A stretch of DNA of 8,966 nucleotides from Acidobacteriota bacterium (GTDB lineage: Bacteria > Acidobacteriota > Polarisedimenticolia > Gp22-AA2): positions 1 to 8,966 of the forward strand of contig JACQNT010000145.1 in the NCBI GenBank assembly GCA_016202915.1, read 5' to 3'. Position 1 is the stretch's first letter, and the number at the start of each line of letters is the position of its first letter. Below the pieces are notes generated by a model, which worked only from the letters and a program-made list of their open reading frames with translations, searched no databases and was not told the origin of the DNA. Positions 1 through 5,676 of the stretch are shown here, one piece after another. A program made the position numbers and the translations under genes.

Positions 1-287
1 CCCTGGTGAAGCCGCAGTTCGAAGCCGGGCGCGGGGAGGTGGGGCGGGGCGGGATCGTGCGCGAACCGGAGAAGCACCTGGCGGCGCTGCGCGCCGTCGC
101 GGCGGCCGCGACGGCGGCGGGCCTGGCGGTCCGCGGCGGGTGCCCGTCCCCCATCACCGGGGCGGAGGGGAACAGGGAGTTCTTCCTGCGCCTGGCTCTC
201 GGAGGGGTGCGGCCGTCCACGGAGGAGATCGAACGTCTTCTCGGAGGCATCGTCCATGAAAGAGACATCGCGGCCGCGACCGATTGA
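1..287 (+). CDS. tlyA: TlyA-family rRNA (cytidine-2'-O)-methyltransferase, C-terminal part
   Basis: This is the 3' end of a gene that begins before the window; codons are in phase from base 3. About 94 residues are visible. The opening LVKPQFEAG, followed by VGRGGIVREPEKH, is the characteristic late block of TlyA/FtsJ-like SAM-dependent 2'-O-methyltransferases and carries the Lys and Glu of the catalytic K-D-K-E set. The later PSPITGAEGNREFFL block matches the usual 'PSPI.G..GN.EFL' ending. Family members methylate ribose 2'-OH groups in 16S and/or 23S rRNA and were once called hemolysin A. The N-terminal S4 RNA-binding domain and SAM motif I lie outside the window. The end overlaps nadK by 32 nt, so the two are probably cotranscribed and translationally coupled. 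An in-frame GTG at 6 is internal to the motif and is not the true start. Confidence 0.88.
   Translation, partial: LVKPQFEAGRGEVGRGGIVREPEKHLAALRAVAAAATAAGLAVRGGCPSPITGAEGNREFFLRLALGGVRPSTEEIERLLGGIVHERDIAAATD
243..247 (+). promoter_or_regulatory. Shine-Dalgarno site of nadK
   Basis: GGAGG lies inside the tlyA coding sequence, 8 nt before the ATG at 256. It supports that ATG as the nadK start and the 32-nt overlap with tlyA. Confidence 0.7.
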
Positions 288-1140
288 AACGGTGACCATC
301 GTGGCCAAGCGGGGCAAGCCCGAAGCGGCGGCCGCCGCCCGCAGGATCGCCCGCCTCCTCCGCGCCCGCGGCCTGGCCGTCGGCTTCGACCGGGACACGG
401 CGCGCTCGCTGGGGCGGCCGCGGGACGGCCGGGACCTCGGAGGGAGGGGCCGCCCCGCCGATCTGTACGTCGCCTTCGGAGGGGACGGAACTCTCTTGAG
501 GCTGGCCCGATCGATCTCCGCGGCCCCGCGGCCGATCCTCGGCGTGAACCTGGGGGGGCTCGGCTTCCTGACCGAGACCAGCCTGGGCGAGGTGGCCGAC
601 GTTCTGGGAGAGATCCTGGGGGGCCGGTACTCCGTCGACCGGCGCATGGGCCTGGAGGTGTCCCTGGTGCGCGCCGGCCGGACCGTCATGCGCCAGACGA
701 TCCTGAACGACGTGGTGATCAACAAGAGCGCCCTGGCGCGGATCATCGACCTCGGGGTGACCATCGACCGCCAGTTCGTCAGCACCTACAAGGCCGACGG
801 CCTGATCGTCGCCACTCCCACCGGCTCGACCGCTTATTCGCTGTCGGCGGGAGGACCGATCATCCACCCCAACATGGAGGCGCTGCTGATCGCCCCGATC
901 TGCCCCCACACGCTGAGCATGCGGCCGCTTGTGATACCCGACCGCTCGCGGGTGGAGATCACGCTGCGGACCGGCGACTCGGAGGTCTACCTGACCCTCG
1001 ACGGCCAGGTCGGGCATCCCCTGCGGGCGAAGGACAGGGTGCGCGTGCGGCGGAGCCGGCTGCCGATCCTGATGGTGCGGTCGCCCCGCACCACGTACTT
1101 CGAGGTGCTCCGGCACAAGCTGCACTGGGGCAAGCGCTGA
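256..1140 (+). CDS. nadK: NAD kinase (NadK/PpnK)
   Basis: This 294-residue cytosolic enzyme phosphorylates NAD+ at the 2' position of its adenosine ribose to make NADP+, using ATP or polyphosphate. The family motifs appear in order: FGGDGTLL (GGDG at 75-78, phosphate binding and the catalytic Asp); GVNLGGLGFLTE (97-107); LNDVVINK (150-157, the NE/D motif that contacts NAD); DGLIVATPTGSTAYSLSAGGP (from 181, the glycine-rich conserved region); a DGQ at 249-251; and the usual C-terminal F/Y-EVLRHKLHWG ending. The length is normal for bacterial NadK. The ATG at 256 is preceded by GGAGG at 8 nt. In many bacteria tlyA-nadK continues into argR/recN, but here the next gene is convergent, so nadK is the last gene of its transcript. 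I see nothing broken in it. Confidence 0.97.
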   Translation: MKETSRPRPIETVTIVAKRGKPEAAAAARRIARLLRARGLAVGFDRDTARSLGRPRDGRDLGGRGRPADLYVAFGGDGTLLRLARSISAAPRPILGVNLGGLGFLTETSLGEVADVLGEILGGRYSVDRRMGLEVSLVRAGRTVMRQTILNDVVINKSALARIIDLGVTIDRQFVSTYKADGLIVATPTGSTAYSLSAGGPIIHPNMEALLIAPICPHTLSMRPLVIPDRSRVEITLRTGDSEVYLTLDGQVGHPLRAKDRVRVRRSRLPILMVRSPRTTYFEVLRHKLHWGKR

Positions 1141-1189
1141 GAGGGACGGGCGGGGCGCGATCCGGTCGGGTGAAACGGGGAGTGACGGT

Positions 1190-1759
1190 TCAGGGCTTCC
1201 GGGACCGGACAGGCGGGCCCGCGGGGGCCGCCGGGCGCGCCGGGGCGGGCTGACCGGACGTGGCCGGCGCGTTGCTCAGGAGGACCGCCTCACCGTACCT
1301 GGCCACCATCGCCTCGTCGACCTCGCCGGCGGTCTTCTTCTGGCTGACCAGCTCCTGGACGTATTTTTTCATGTCGATCGATCCGGGAGTCAGGGTGCAG
1401 GTGCAGACGCTGAGCGGGTCGTTGCAGCTGCAGACGCAGCGGTAGCGCTCGGCGATGATGCTCGCCTCCGGCGTCAGGTTCATCGCCACGGCGGTGATCG
1501 GTGTCCCCTGGGCCTGCGCCTCGGTCGCCGCCGGGGAGGCGGCGCCGGGATCCTGCCCGGCCGCTGCGCCGGACGGCTCCGCGGGCGCCTGCGCCGTCTT
1601 GCGGTACACGCTCAGGGCGACGAGCCCCAGAAGGATCGCGCCGCCGGCCACGATCGCCAGGTTCACCGGCCGCGGGCGGCCTGGCTGTGGTTCAGGGCGC
1701 TCGCCTCCGCCGGGGGGCGGCGCCTCGCCCTCGCCCGCCGTCTCGTCGCCGCTGTCCAT
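1190..1759 (-). CDS. Single-pass membrane protein with cysteine-rich CcmH/NrfF-like domain
   Basis: This is a 189-residue protein. Residues 1-31 are acidic and Pro/Gly-rich. Residues 32-52 form one hydrophobic segment followed by Tyr-Arg-Lys, and 55-90 are an Ala/Pro-rich linker. Residues 103-163 form a small domain that resembles the helical CcmH/NrfF fold of cytochrome c maturation: a Cys motif, then helices with KKYVQELVSQKKTAGEVDEAMVARYGEAVLL, whose 'ARYGE.VLL' ending is typical of CcmH. In place of the canonical LRCPxC motif it has CVCSC (108-112) and CTC (119-121), five cysteines in all. The tail is Pro/Ala-rich. CcmH reduces apocytochrome thiols during haem attachment; whether this protein does so is unknown. 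No other ccm genes are nearby. It is convergent with nadK (49 bp gap) and divergent from the transporter. The ATG has no Shine-Dalgarno site and lies 6 nt after a TATAAT, so a leaderless mRNA is likely. The gene call is firm; the CcmH relation is a motif-based inference. Confidence 0.75.
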   Translation of the reverse strand: MDSGDETAGEGEAPPPGGGERPEPQPGRPRPVNLAIVAGGAILLGLVALSVYRKTAQAPAEPSGAAAGQDPGAASPAATEAQAQGTPITAVAMNLTPEASIIAERYRCVCSCNDPLSVCTCTLTPGSIDMKKYVQELVSQKKTAGEVDEAMVARYGEAVLLSNAPATSGQPAPARPAAPAGPPVRSRKP

Positions 1760-1765
1760 TCGCGC

Positions 1766-1775
1766 ATTATAGCAG
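1766..1775 (-). promoter_or_regulatory. Extended -10 promoter of the CcmH-like gene (leaderless)
   Basis: On the minus strand the sequence reads CTGCTATAAT, a perfect TGnTATAAT extended -10 element (TATAAT at 1771-1766). No good -35 is visible, which is acceptable for extended -10 promoters. Only GCGCGA separates TATAAT from the ATG at 1759, so the expected transcription start falls on or next to the A of the start codon. Confidence 0.7.
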
Positions 1776-1785
1776 AGGGCCCGCG

Positions 1786-1814
1786 TTGCTGCCGGATCGG
1801 CCGCCTGCTATGAT
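1786..1814 (+). promoter_or_regulatory. Promoter of the Atg22/UMF1-type transporter gene
   Basis: TTGCTG (1786-1791) is followed by a 17-bp spacer and TATGAT (1809-1814), with the TG of an extended -10 at 1806-1807. The expected transcription start is near 1821, giving a leader of about 35 nt before the GTG at 1856. The -35 is a partial match; the -10 with TG extension is strong. Confidence 0.65.
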
Positions 1815-1846
1815 GCGCTCCCGCAGCGGCAGCCGAGCGCGGCGTC

Positions 1847-1853
1847 GAGGAGG
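1847..1853 (+). promoter_or_regulatory. Shine-Dalgarno site of the transporter gene
   Basis: GAGGAGG lies immediately before the start region. The GAGG at 1847-1850 is 5 nt from the GTG at 1856; the second AGG is too close to be used. The overlapping ATG at 1854 is out of frame, so GTG at 1856 is the best start. Confidence 0.6.
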
Positions 1854-1855
1854 AT

Positions 1856-3127
1856 GTGTCAGCGAAGGCCAGCCGGCTCGAGGTCGTCTCCTGGTGCCTG
1901 TACGACTTCGCCGACTCCTCCTTCACCACCCTGATCGTCACCGTCGCTTACAGCCTCTACTTCCGCTCGGTCGTCGCCGGGCACCTGGGGCCGTCGGCCG
2001 ACTTCTACTGGGGCCTCTGCATCGCGGTGTCGATGCTGCTGGTGGCCCTCACCTCTCCCGTCCTCGGGGCCATGGCCGATGCGTCCGGGCGCAAGAAGAC
2101 GCTCCTGGCCCTCTACGCAGGCACGTCGATCGGGTTCACGGCCCTTCTGGGCTCCGTCGGCGCCGGGGACCTCGCGTCCGGCATGCTGCTGTTCATCGTC
2201 GCCAACGTCGGCTACGAAGGGGCGCACGTCTTCTACAACGGCTTTCTCCCCGAGATCGCGTCGGACGAGGAGATGGGGAGGATCTCGGGCTACGGCTGGG
2301 GGATCGGGTACCTCGGCGGCCTGGCGGCGCTCCTGCTGACCTTCCCGTTCACCGGGGCCGGCCTGGAGGCCGGGGGGGCGGAGCGCTACCGGATCACGTT
2401 TCCCGTGGTGGCCGGCTTCTTTCTGGTCTTCGCCCTGCCGGTCCTCCTGATCCTCAGGGAGCGGGCGCGCTCTGAACCGGCTCCCGCGGGCGCCCGCGTC
2501 CGCGAGGGGCTGCGACGTCTCCGGCAGACCTTCGCGCAGGTGCGGACCATGCCGGACCTGTTCCGCTTCCTGGTCGCGTTCATCGTCTACAACGACGCGG
2601 TGACGACCGTGATCTCGTTCTCTGCGATCTACGCCATGCACGTGATCGGCTACACGGCGCGCCAGGTGACCATGCTGTTCATCGTGACCCAACTCACCGC
2701 CTTCGCCGGGGCCTTCGCGGCCGGGCACCTGGTGGACCGGTGGGGCGCCAAGCGGACGATCGTCGCGGCCCTCCTCCTGTGGTGCGGCACGATCCTCGGC
2801 GCCTACCTGGCGGACAGCGTCCCCGGCTTCTTCGCGGTCGCGGTCGCCGCCTCGATCGGCATGGGGTCGCTCCAGGCGGCCAGCCGCAGCCTGATGGGGC
2901 TGCTGATCCCCCCGGGCCGCAACGCCGAGTTCTTCGGCTTCTATGCCCTCACCGGCAAGGTGTCCGCCGTCGCCGGGCCGCTCCTGTACGGCTGGATCGC
3001 GGCCCGCGCCGGCGGCGAGCGTCCGGCGGTCCTGTCGCTGCTCGTCATCCTCGGCGCCGGGCTGGCGCTCATGCTCCCCGTGGACGTGGAGCGGGGCCGC
3101 CGGACGGCGGCGCACTCCCGGGCCTGA
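1856..3127 (+). CDS. MFS transporter of the Atg22/UMF1 family
   Basis: This 423-residue inner-membrane protein has about twelve hydrophobic segments, the normal size for the major facilitator superfamily. Family signatures are clear: SWCLYDFADSSF at the N-terminus (12-23; compare 'SW.LYDFANSAF'); SPVLGAMADASGRKK (67-81), the MFS loop 2-3 signature; NGFLPEI (129-134 region) and SGYGWGIGYLGG (144-155); YNDAVTTV (245-252; family 'Y.DGV.TI'); GHLVDRWGAKR (290-300), the second-half loop signature; and QAASRSLMGLLIPPGRNAEF (340-359), typical of bacterial UMF1 proteins. The yeast relative Atg22 exports amino acids from the vacuole, but substrates of bacterial members are mostly unknown, so no substrate is assigned. 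The start is a GTG with a close GAGGAGG. It is transcribed divergently from the CcmH-like gene and is followed after 80 bp by the YqeY-type gene, which has a possible promoter of its own. Confidence 0.9.
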   Translation: MSAKASRLEVVSWCLYDFADSSFTTLIVTVAYSLYFRSVVAGHLGPSADFYWGLCIAVSMLLVALTSPVLGAMADASGRKKTLLALYAGTSIGFTALLGSVGAGDLASGMLLFIVANVGYEGAHVFYNGFLPEIASDEEMGRISGYGWGIGYLGGLAALLLTFPFTGAGLEAGGAERYRITFPVVAGFFLVFALPVLLILRERARSEPAPAGARVREGLRRLRQTFAQVRTMPDLFRFLVAFIVYNDAVTTVISFSAIYAMHVIGYTARQVTMLFIVTQLTAFAGAFAAGHLVDRWGAKRTIVAALLLWCGTILGAYLADSVPGFFAVAVAASIGMGSLQAASRSLMGLLIPPGRNAEFFGFYALTGKVSAVAGPLLYGWIAARAGGERPAVLSLLVILGAGLALMLPVDVERGRRTAAHSRA

Positions 3128-3173
3128 CTCGCAGCGCGGCGCCGACGGACGCGCCCCGGGCGCCCGCCGGCTG

Positions 3174-3182
3174 TGGCATGAT
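3174..3182 (+). promoter_or_regulatory. Possible extended -10 promoter of the YqeY-type gene
   Basis: TGGCATGAT has the TG extension (3174-3175) and a CATGAT -10 (3177-3182). No -35 is recognisable. The predicted start near 3189 gives a leader of about 19 nt, enough for the Shine-Dalgarno site. It resembles the other promoters in the window but is the weakest match; read-through from the transporter gene is the alternative. Confidence 0.4.
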
Positions 3183-3207
3183 AGGCGGCCGGTGGAAGGG
3201 AGGGACC

Positions 3208-3645
3208 ATGATCACCCGGTTCAAGGCCGACCTGGCGGAGGCGATGCGGCGCGGGGACGCCACGACCGTCTCGACGCTGCGCTTGCTCATCGCGCAGGTC
3301 CAGTACGCGCGCATCGAGGCGAAGCGCGATCTCGCGGAAGAGGACTACCTGGCGATCCTGCAGCGCGGCGTCAAGACGCGGCGGGAGTCGATCGAGCAGT
3401 ACGAGAAGGGCGGCCGTCAGGACCTGGCGGAGAAGGAGAAGGCGGAGATCGCCGTCATCGCCCGTTACCAGCCCGCGGCGATGGGCCCGGAGGAGACCGC
3501 AAGGGCGGTCGACTCCCTCCTGCAGGAGCTGGGGATCACCGAGAAGAGAGAGCTCGGGCGCGCCATGAAGGAGTTCATGGCGCGCCACCGCGGGCGGGCC
3601 GACGGCAAGTCGGTCAACGCGCTCATCGCGTCCAGGCTGAAGTAG
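3208..3645 (+). CDS. GatB/YqeY domain protein
   Basis: This is a 145-residue, all-helical cytosolic protein of normal length for stand-alone YqeY proteins. Recognisable blocks are LAEAMRRGD (9-17), STLRLLIAQV (22-31), the KTRRESIEQYEKGGRQDLAEKE region (56-77), a Tyr-x-Pro at 87-89, and the conserved GRADGK (129-134) followed by VNALIASRLK. This fold matches the tail domain of GatB and the YqeY proteins. In GatB that domain helps bind tRNA for amidation of Glu-tRNA(Gln) or Asp-tRNA(Asn). The role of the stand-alone form is not established; tRNA-related functions are usually suggested. The ATG is preceded by a purine run GGGAGGG about 3-4 nt away. It ends 6 nt before the TTG start of the large membrane protein gene, which could therefore be cotranscribed. 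Confidence 0.93.
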   Translation: MITRFKADLAEAMRRGDATTVSTLRLLIAQVQYARIEAKRDLAEEDYLAILQRGVKTRRESIEQYEKGGRQDLAEKEKAEIAVIARYQPAAMGPEETARAVDSLLQELGITEKRELGRAMKEFMARHRGRADGKSVNALIASRLK

Positions 3646-3651
3646 CCGGCG

Positions 3652-5640
3652 TTGTCCCGCGGGCGCGTGCCAGAGGGCGAAGCGGTCCGGCCGGCCGGAG
3701 GGGAACCCCCGCGGCGGGCGGCCGCCGGGCTTGTCGCGCTGGGGCTCCTGGTCCTGGCCCTGACGATCACCCCGATCACCAACAACGATCTCTTTCTCCA
3801 TCTAAAGACCGGCGCGATCATTCTGAAGACGGGCGCCGTCCCGCACCAGGACGACTACTCGGCGCTCGCCCGCGGCCGGCCGTTCGTGGCGCACGAGTGG
3901 CTCGCCGGCGTGATCTTCCGGGCGGTCGAGCGCGGCTTCGGGATCGACGCCCTCATCCTCTTCAAGGCGCTCGTGGCGCTCGGGATCGCCGCCGCCCTGT
4001 ACGCCGCGGCGCGCGCCCTGGGGGCGACGGCCGCGGTGGCCCTCCCGGCCCTGGCCTTCGTCATGGTGCTCGCCGCGGCGCGCATCATGGAACGGCCGCA
4101 CATCTTCTCCTACCTCCTGACCTCCCTGTACCTCCTGATCCTGGCCCGCAGGCGCCGCGGTGCCCGCGCCCCCCTCTGGATCTTCCTGCCCCTGCAATCG
4201 CTGTGGGCCTACCTCCACGGCGGGTTCATGCTCGGCTGGCTGATCGTCGGCCTGGCGGCGGCCGGCCGGCTGATCGACGACGTCCTCGATCGGGTCGCCC
4301 GCACGACCGGGGGCGCCGGCGAGCCCGGGCGCGCCCCCGCTCCCCTGCCCGATGCCGGCCGCCGGCGCCTCCCGGAGTGGGCCATGCTGTCCCTGCTGGT
4401 CCCGGCGCTGGTGGCCGCGTGCCTCCTGAACCCCTACGGCGCGCGGCTCCTGAGGTTTCCGTTCGAGCTGACCGGCAGCTCCTTCATGCGGGAGATCTAC
4501 GAGTGGCTGCCGCCCTATGACAAGGCCTACGCCTCCACCTACATGGCGCGCTACTACGTCGTCTGGGCCGCCCTGGGGATCGCCGTCCACGCGGCGGCGC
4601 TCCTGCTCCTGTGGCGTCGGCGCCGGCCGCTCCCGGGCGGCGCCTTCCCGATCCTGCTGTTCGCCGCCTTCTTCGTCCTGTCGCTCCGGATGCAGCGCAA
4701 CGTCACCGACTTCGCCCTGGCGACCTTGCCGGGCGTTGCGGCCAGCGCCACGGCGCTCCTGGGACCGCGGCGCGCGCCACGCCCCGGTCGTTCCCCGCTT
4801 CCGTGGATCGCCGTCGCCCTTCTCGGTCTCGCCGGCTGGTACGCCTGGAACGGGTACCCCTACAGCCCAACGAGCCGCCGGCTGCGCGGCCTGGGGCTCG
4901 GGAGGAACGTCCCGGTCGCCGCCGCCGATTATCTGGAAGCAAACAGCGTGCGCGGGAACGTCCTCAACACCTACTCCGCGGGAGCCTACCTGGTGTACCG
5001 CTTCCATCCGGCGGTGCGGGTGGCGATGGACTCCCGCAACGACGTGTACGGGGAGGCGCTCTACGCCGAGTACAAGCGGGCGCTGCAGGTCCCGGAGTCG
5101 CTCCAGGCGATGCTGCGGCGCATCGAGGCGCGGGCGATCTTCCTGGAATGGCCCCAGCAGGGGGTCGTGATCACGGCGGCGACGATCCGGGAGATGGGAG
5201 GATGGATCCCGGTCTATCTCGACGACGTCGCGGTCGTGTACATGGAGAAGGGAGGGGCGCTCGCCCCCCTGGTCGAGCGCGACGGGTATTCCCTTCTCGA
5301 TCCCTCCCTGTTCCGCCCCGGCCAGATCGCACCCGCCGACGCCCCGCGGGCCCTGGAGGAGGCGACGCGGGCGGCGCGACAATCCCGCTCGTACATCGCC
5401 CGCCTCATGCTGGTGGACGCGCTCCTCGCCTCGGGCAGGCGGCAGGAGGCCCTGGAGGAGGAGGCCCGGATCGTCGCCGAGGATCCTCCCCTCTTCCACA
5501 TCCATTACTACCTGGGAGCGATCCGCCTCAGCCTCGGCGACCGGCCCGAGGCCGCGGCGCGCTTCCGGCGGGCGCTGGCGCTGCAGCCGGATTCGGGCGC
5601 CGCCCTCCAGGGGCTGCAGAGCGCCACCTCGGGGCCCTGA
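3652..5640 (+). CDS. Polytopic membrane protein, GT-C-like, with C-terminal TPR region
   Basis: This is a protein of about 662 residues. Many hydrophobic segments occupy roughly 24-400, a soluble region follows, and the end is helical. Near the N-terminus, after the first membrane segment, is NNDLFLHLKTG (44-54) with an Asp and a His, then HQDDYSALARGRPFVAHEWL (65-84), RPHIF (148-152), AYLHGGF (186-192) and LLNPYG (258-263). This order matches uncharacterised bacterial membrane proteins that resemble GT-C glycosyltransferases ('D.W.HL.TG... HEWL ... RPH ... HGGF'). The post-membrane block NVLNTYSAGAYLVYR (436-450) and DSRNDVYG (460-467) is also typical of that group. Residues about 580-655 contain TPR-like helices (YIARLMLVDALLASGRRQEA; YYLGAIRLSLGDRPEAAARF). 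A sugar-transfer function on lipid-linked or envelope substrates is inferred from the fold, not shown. No good Shine-Dalgarno site is seen; the start may be TTG 3652 or GTG 3667. It is convergent with the M16 pair. Confidence 0.8.
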   Translation: MSRGRVPEGEAVRPAGGEPPRRAAAGLVALGLLVLALTITPITNNDLFLHLKTGAIILKTGAVPHQDDYSALARGRPFVAHEWLAGVIFRAVERGFGIDALILFKALVALGIAAALYAAARALGATAAVALPALAFVMVLAAARIMERPHIFSYLLTSLYLLILARRRRGARAPLWIFLPLQSLWAYLHGGFMLGWLIVGLAAAGRLIDDVLDRVARTTGGAGEPGRAPAPLPDAGRRRLPEWAMLSLLVPALVAACLLNPYGARLLRFPFELTGSSFMREIYEWLPPYDKAYASTYMARYYVVWAALGIAVHAAALLLLWRRRRPLPGGAFPILLFAAFFVLSLRMQRNVTDFALATLPGVAASATALLGPRRAPRPGRSPLPWIAVALLGLAGWYAWNGYPYSPTSRRLRGLGLGRNVPVAAADYLEANSVRGNVLNTYSAGAYLVYRFHPAVRVAMDSRNDVYGEALYAEYKRALQVPESLQAMLRRIEARAIFLEWPQQGVVITAATIREMGGWIPVYLDDVAVVYMEKGGALAPLVERDGYSLLDPSLFRPGQIAPADAPRALEEATRAARQSRSYIARLMLVDALLASGRRQEALEEEARIVAEDPPLFHIHYYLGAIRLSLGDRPEAAARFRRALALQPDSGAALQGLQSATSGP

Positions 5641-5642
5641 CG

Positions 5643-5676
5643 GACCTGCCGGGCCGGGGCGCCCCGGAGGCGGGTC
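5643..5676. terminator. GC-rich hairpin between convergent genes, possible bidirectional terminator
   Basis: GACCTGCC (5643-5650) pairs with GGCGGGTC (5669-5676) with one G-U pair, and inside it lies the perfect 14-bp palindrome CCGGGGCGCCCCGG (5654-5667). The hairpin fills the 34-bp gap between the GT-C-like gene and the M16 gene and reaches into the latter's stop codon. There is no U-tract on either side, so termination would be atypical or Rho-assisted. Confidence 0.5.

Larger units (their letters stand above)
1762..1818. repeat. Inverted repeat made by two divergent promoters
   Basis: CTGCTATAATGCGC on the minus strand (1775 to 1762) and CTGCTATGATGCGC on the plus strand (1805 to 1818) match at 13 of 14 positions and point outward, with 29 bp between them. 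Each contains the -10 element of its own gene, so the repeat can be explained as two similar promoters. An operator for a common regulator is also possible. Confidence 0.6.

Noticed and set aside
154..1125. A minus-strand open frame opposite nadK
   Set aside because: The translation shows no motif, and it would overlap nearly the whole of a well-supported nadK gene.
1141..1189. Possible terminator between nadK and the CcmH-like gene
   Set aside because: I could not find a convincing stem-loop or T-tract in these 49 bp.
1859..3115. A long minus-strand open frame opposite the transporter gene
   Set aside because: It is low-complexity and charged, without a start context. The plus strand encodes an unmistakable MFS protein.
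3802..5505. A long open frame on the minus strand opposite the GT-C-like gene
   Set aside because: Its translation is rich in Arg, Gly, Asp, His and Gln with no recognisable domain. Such shadows are expected in very GC-rich DNA, and the plus-strand frame has clear family motifs.
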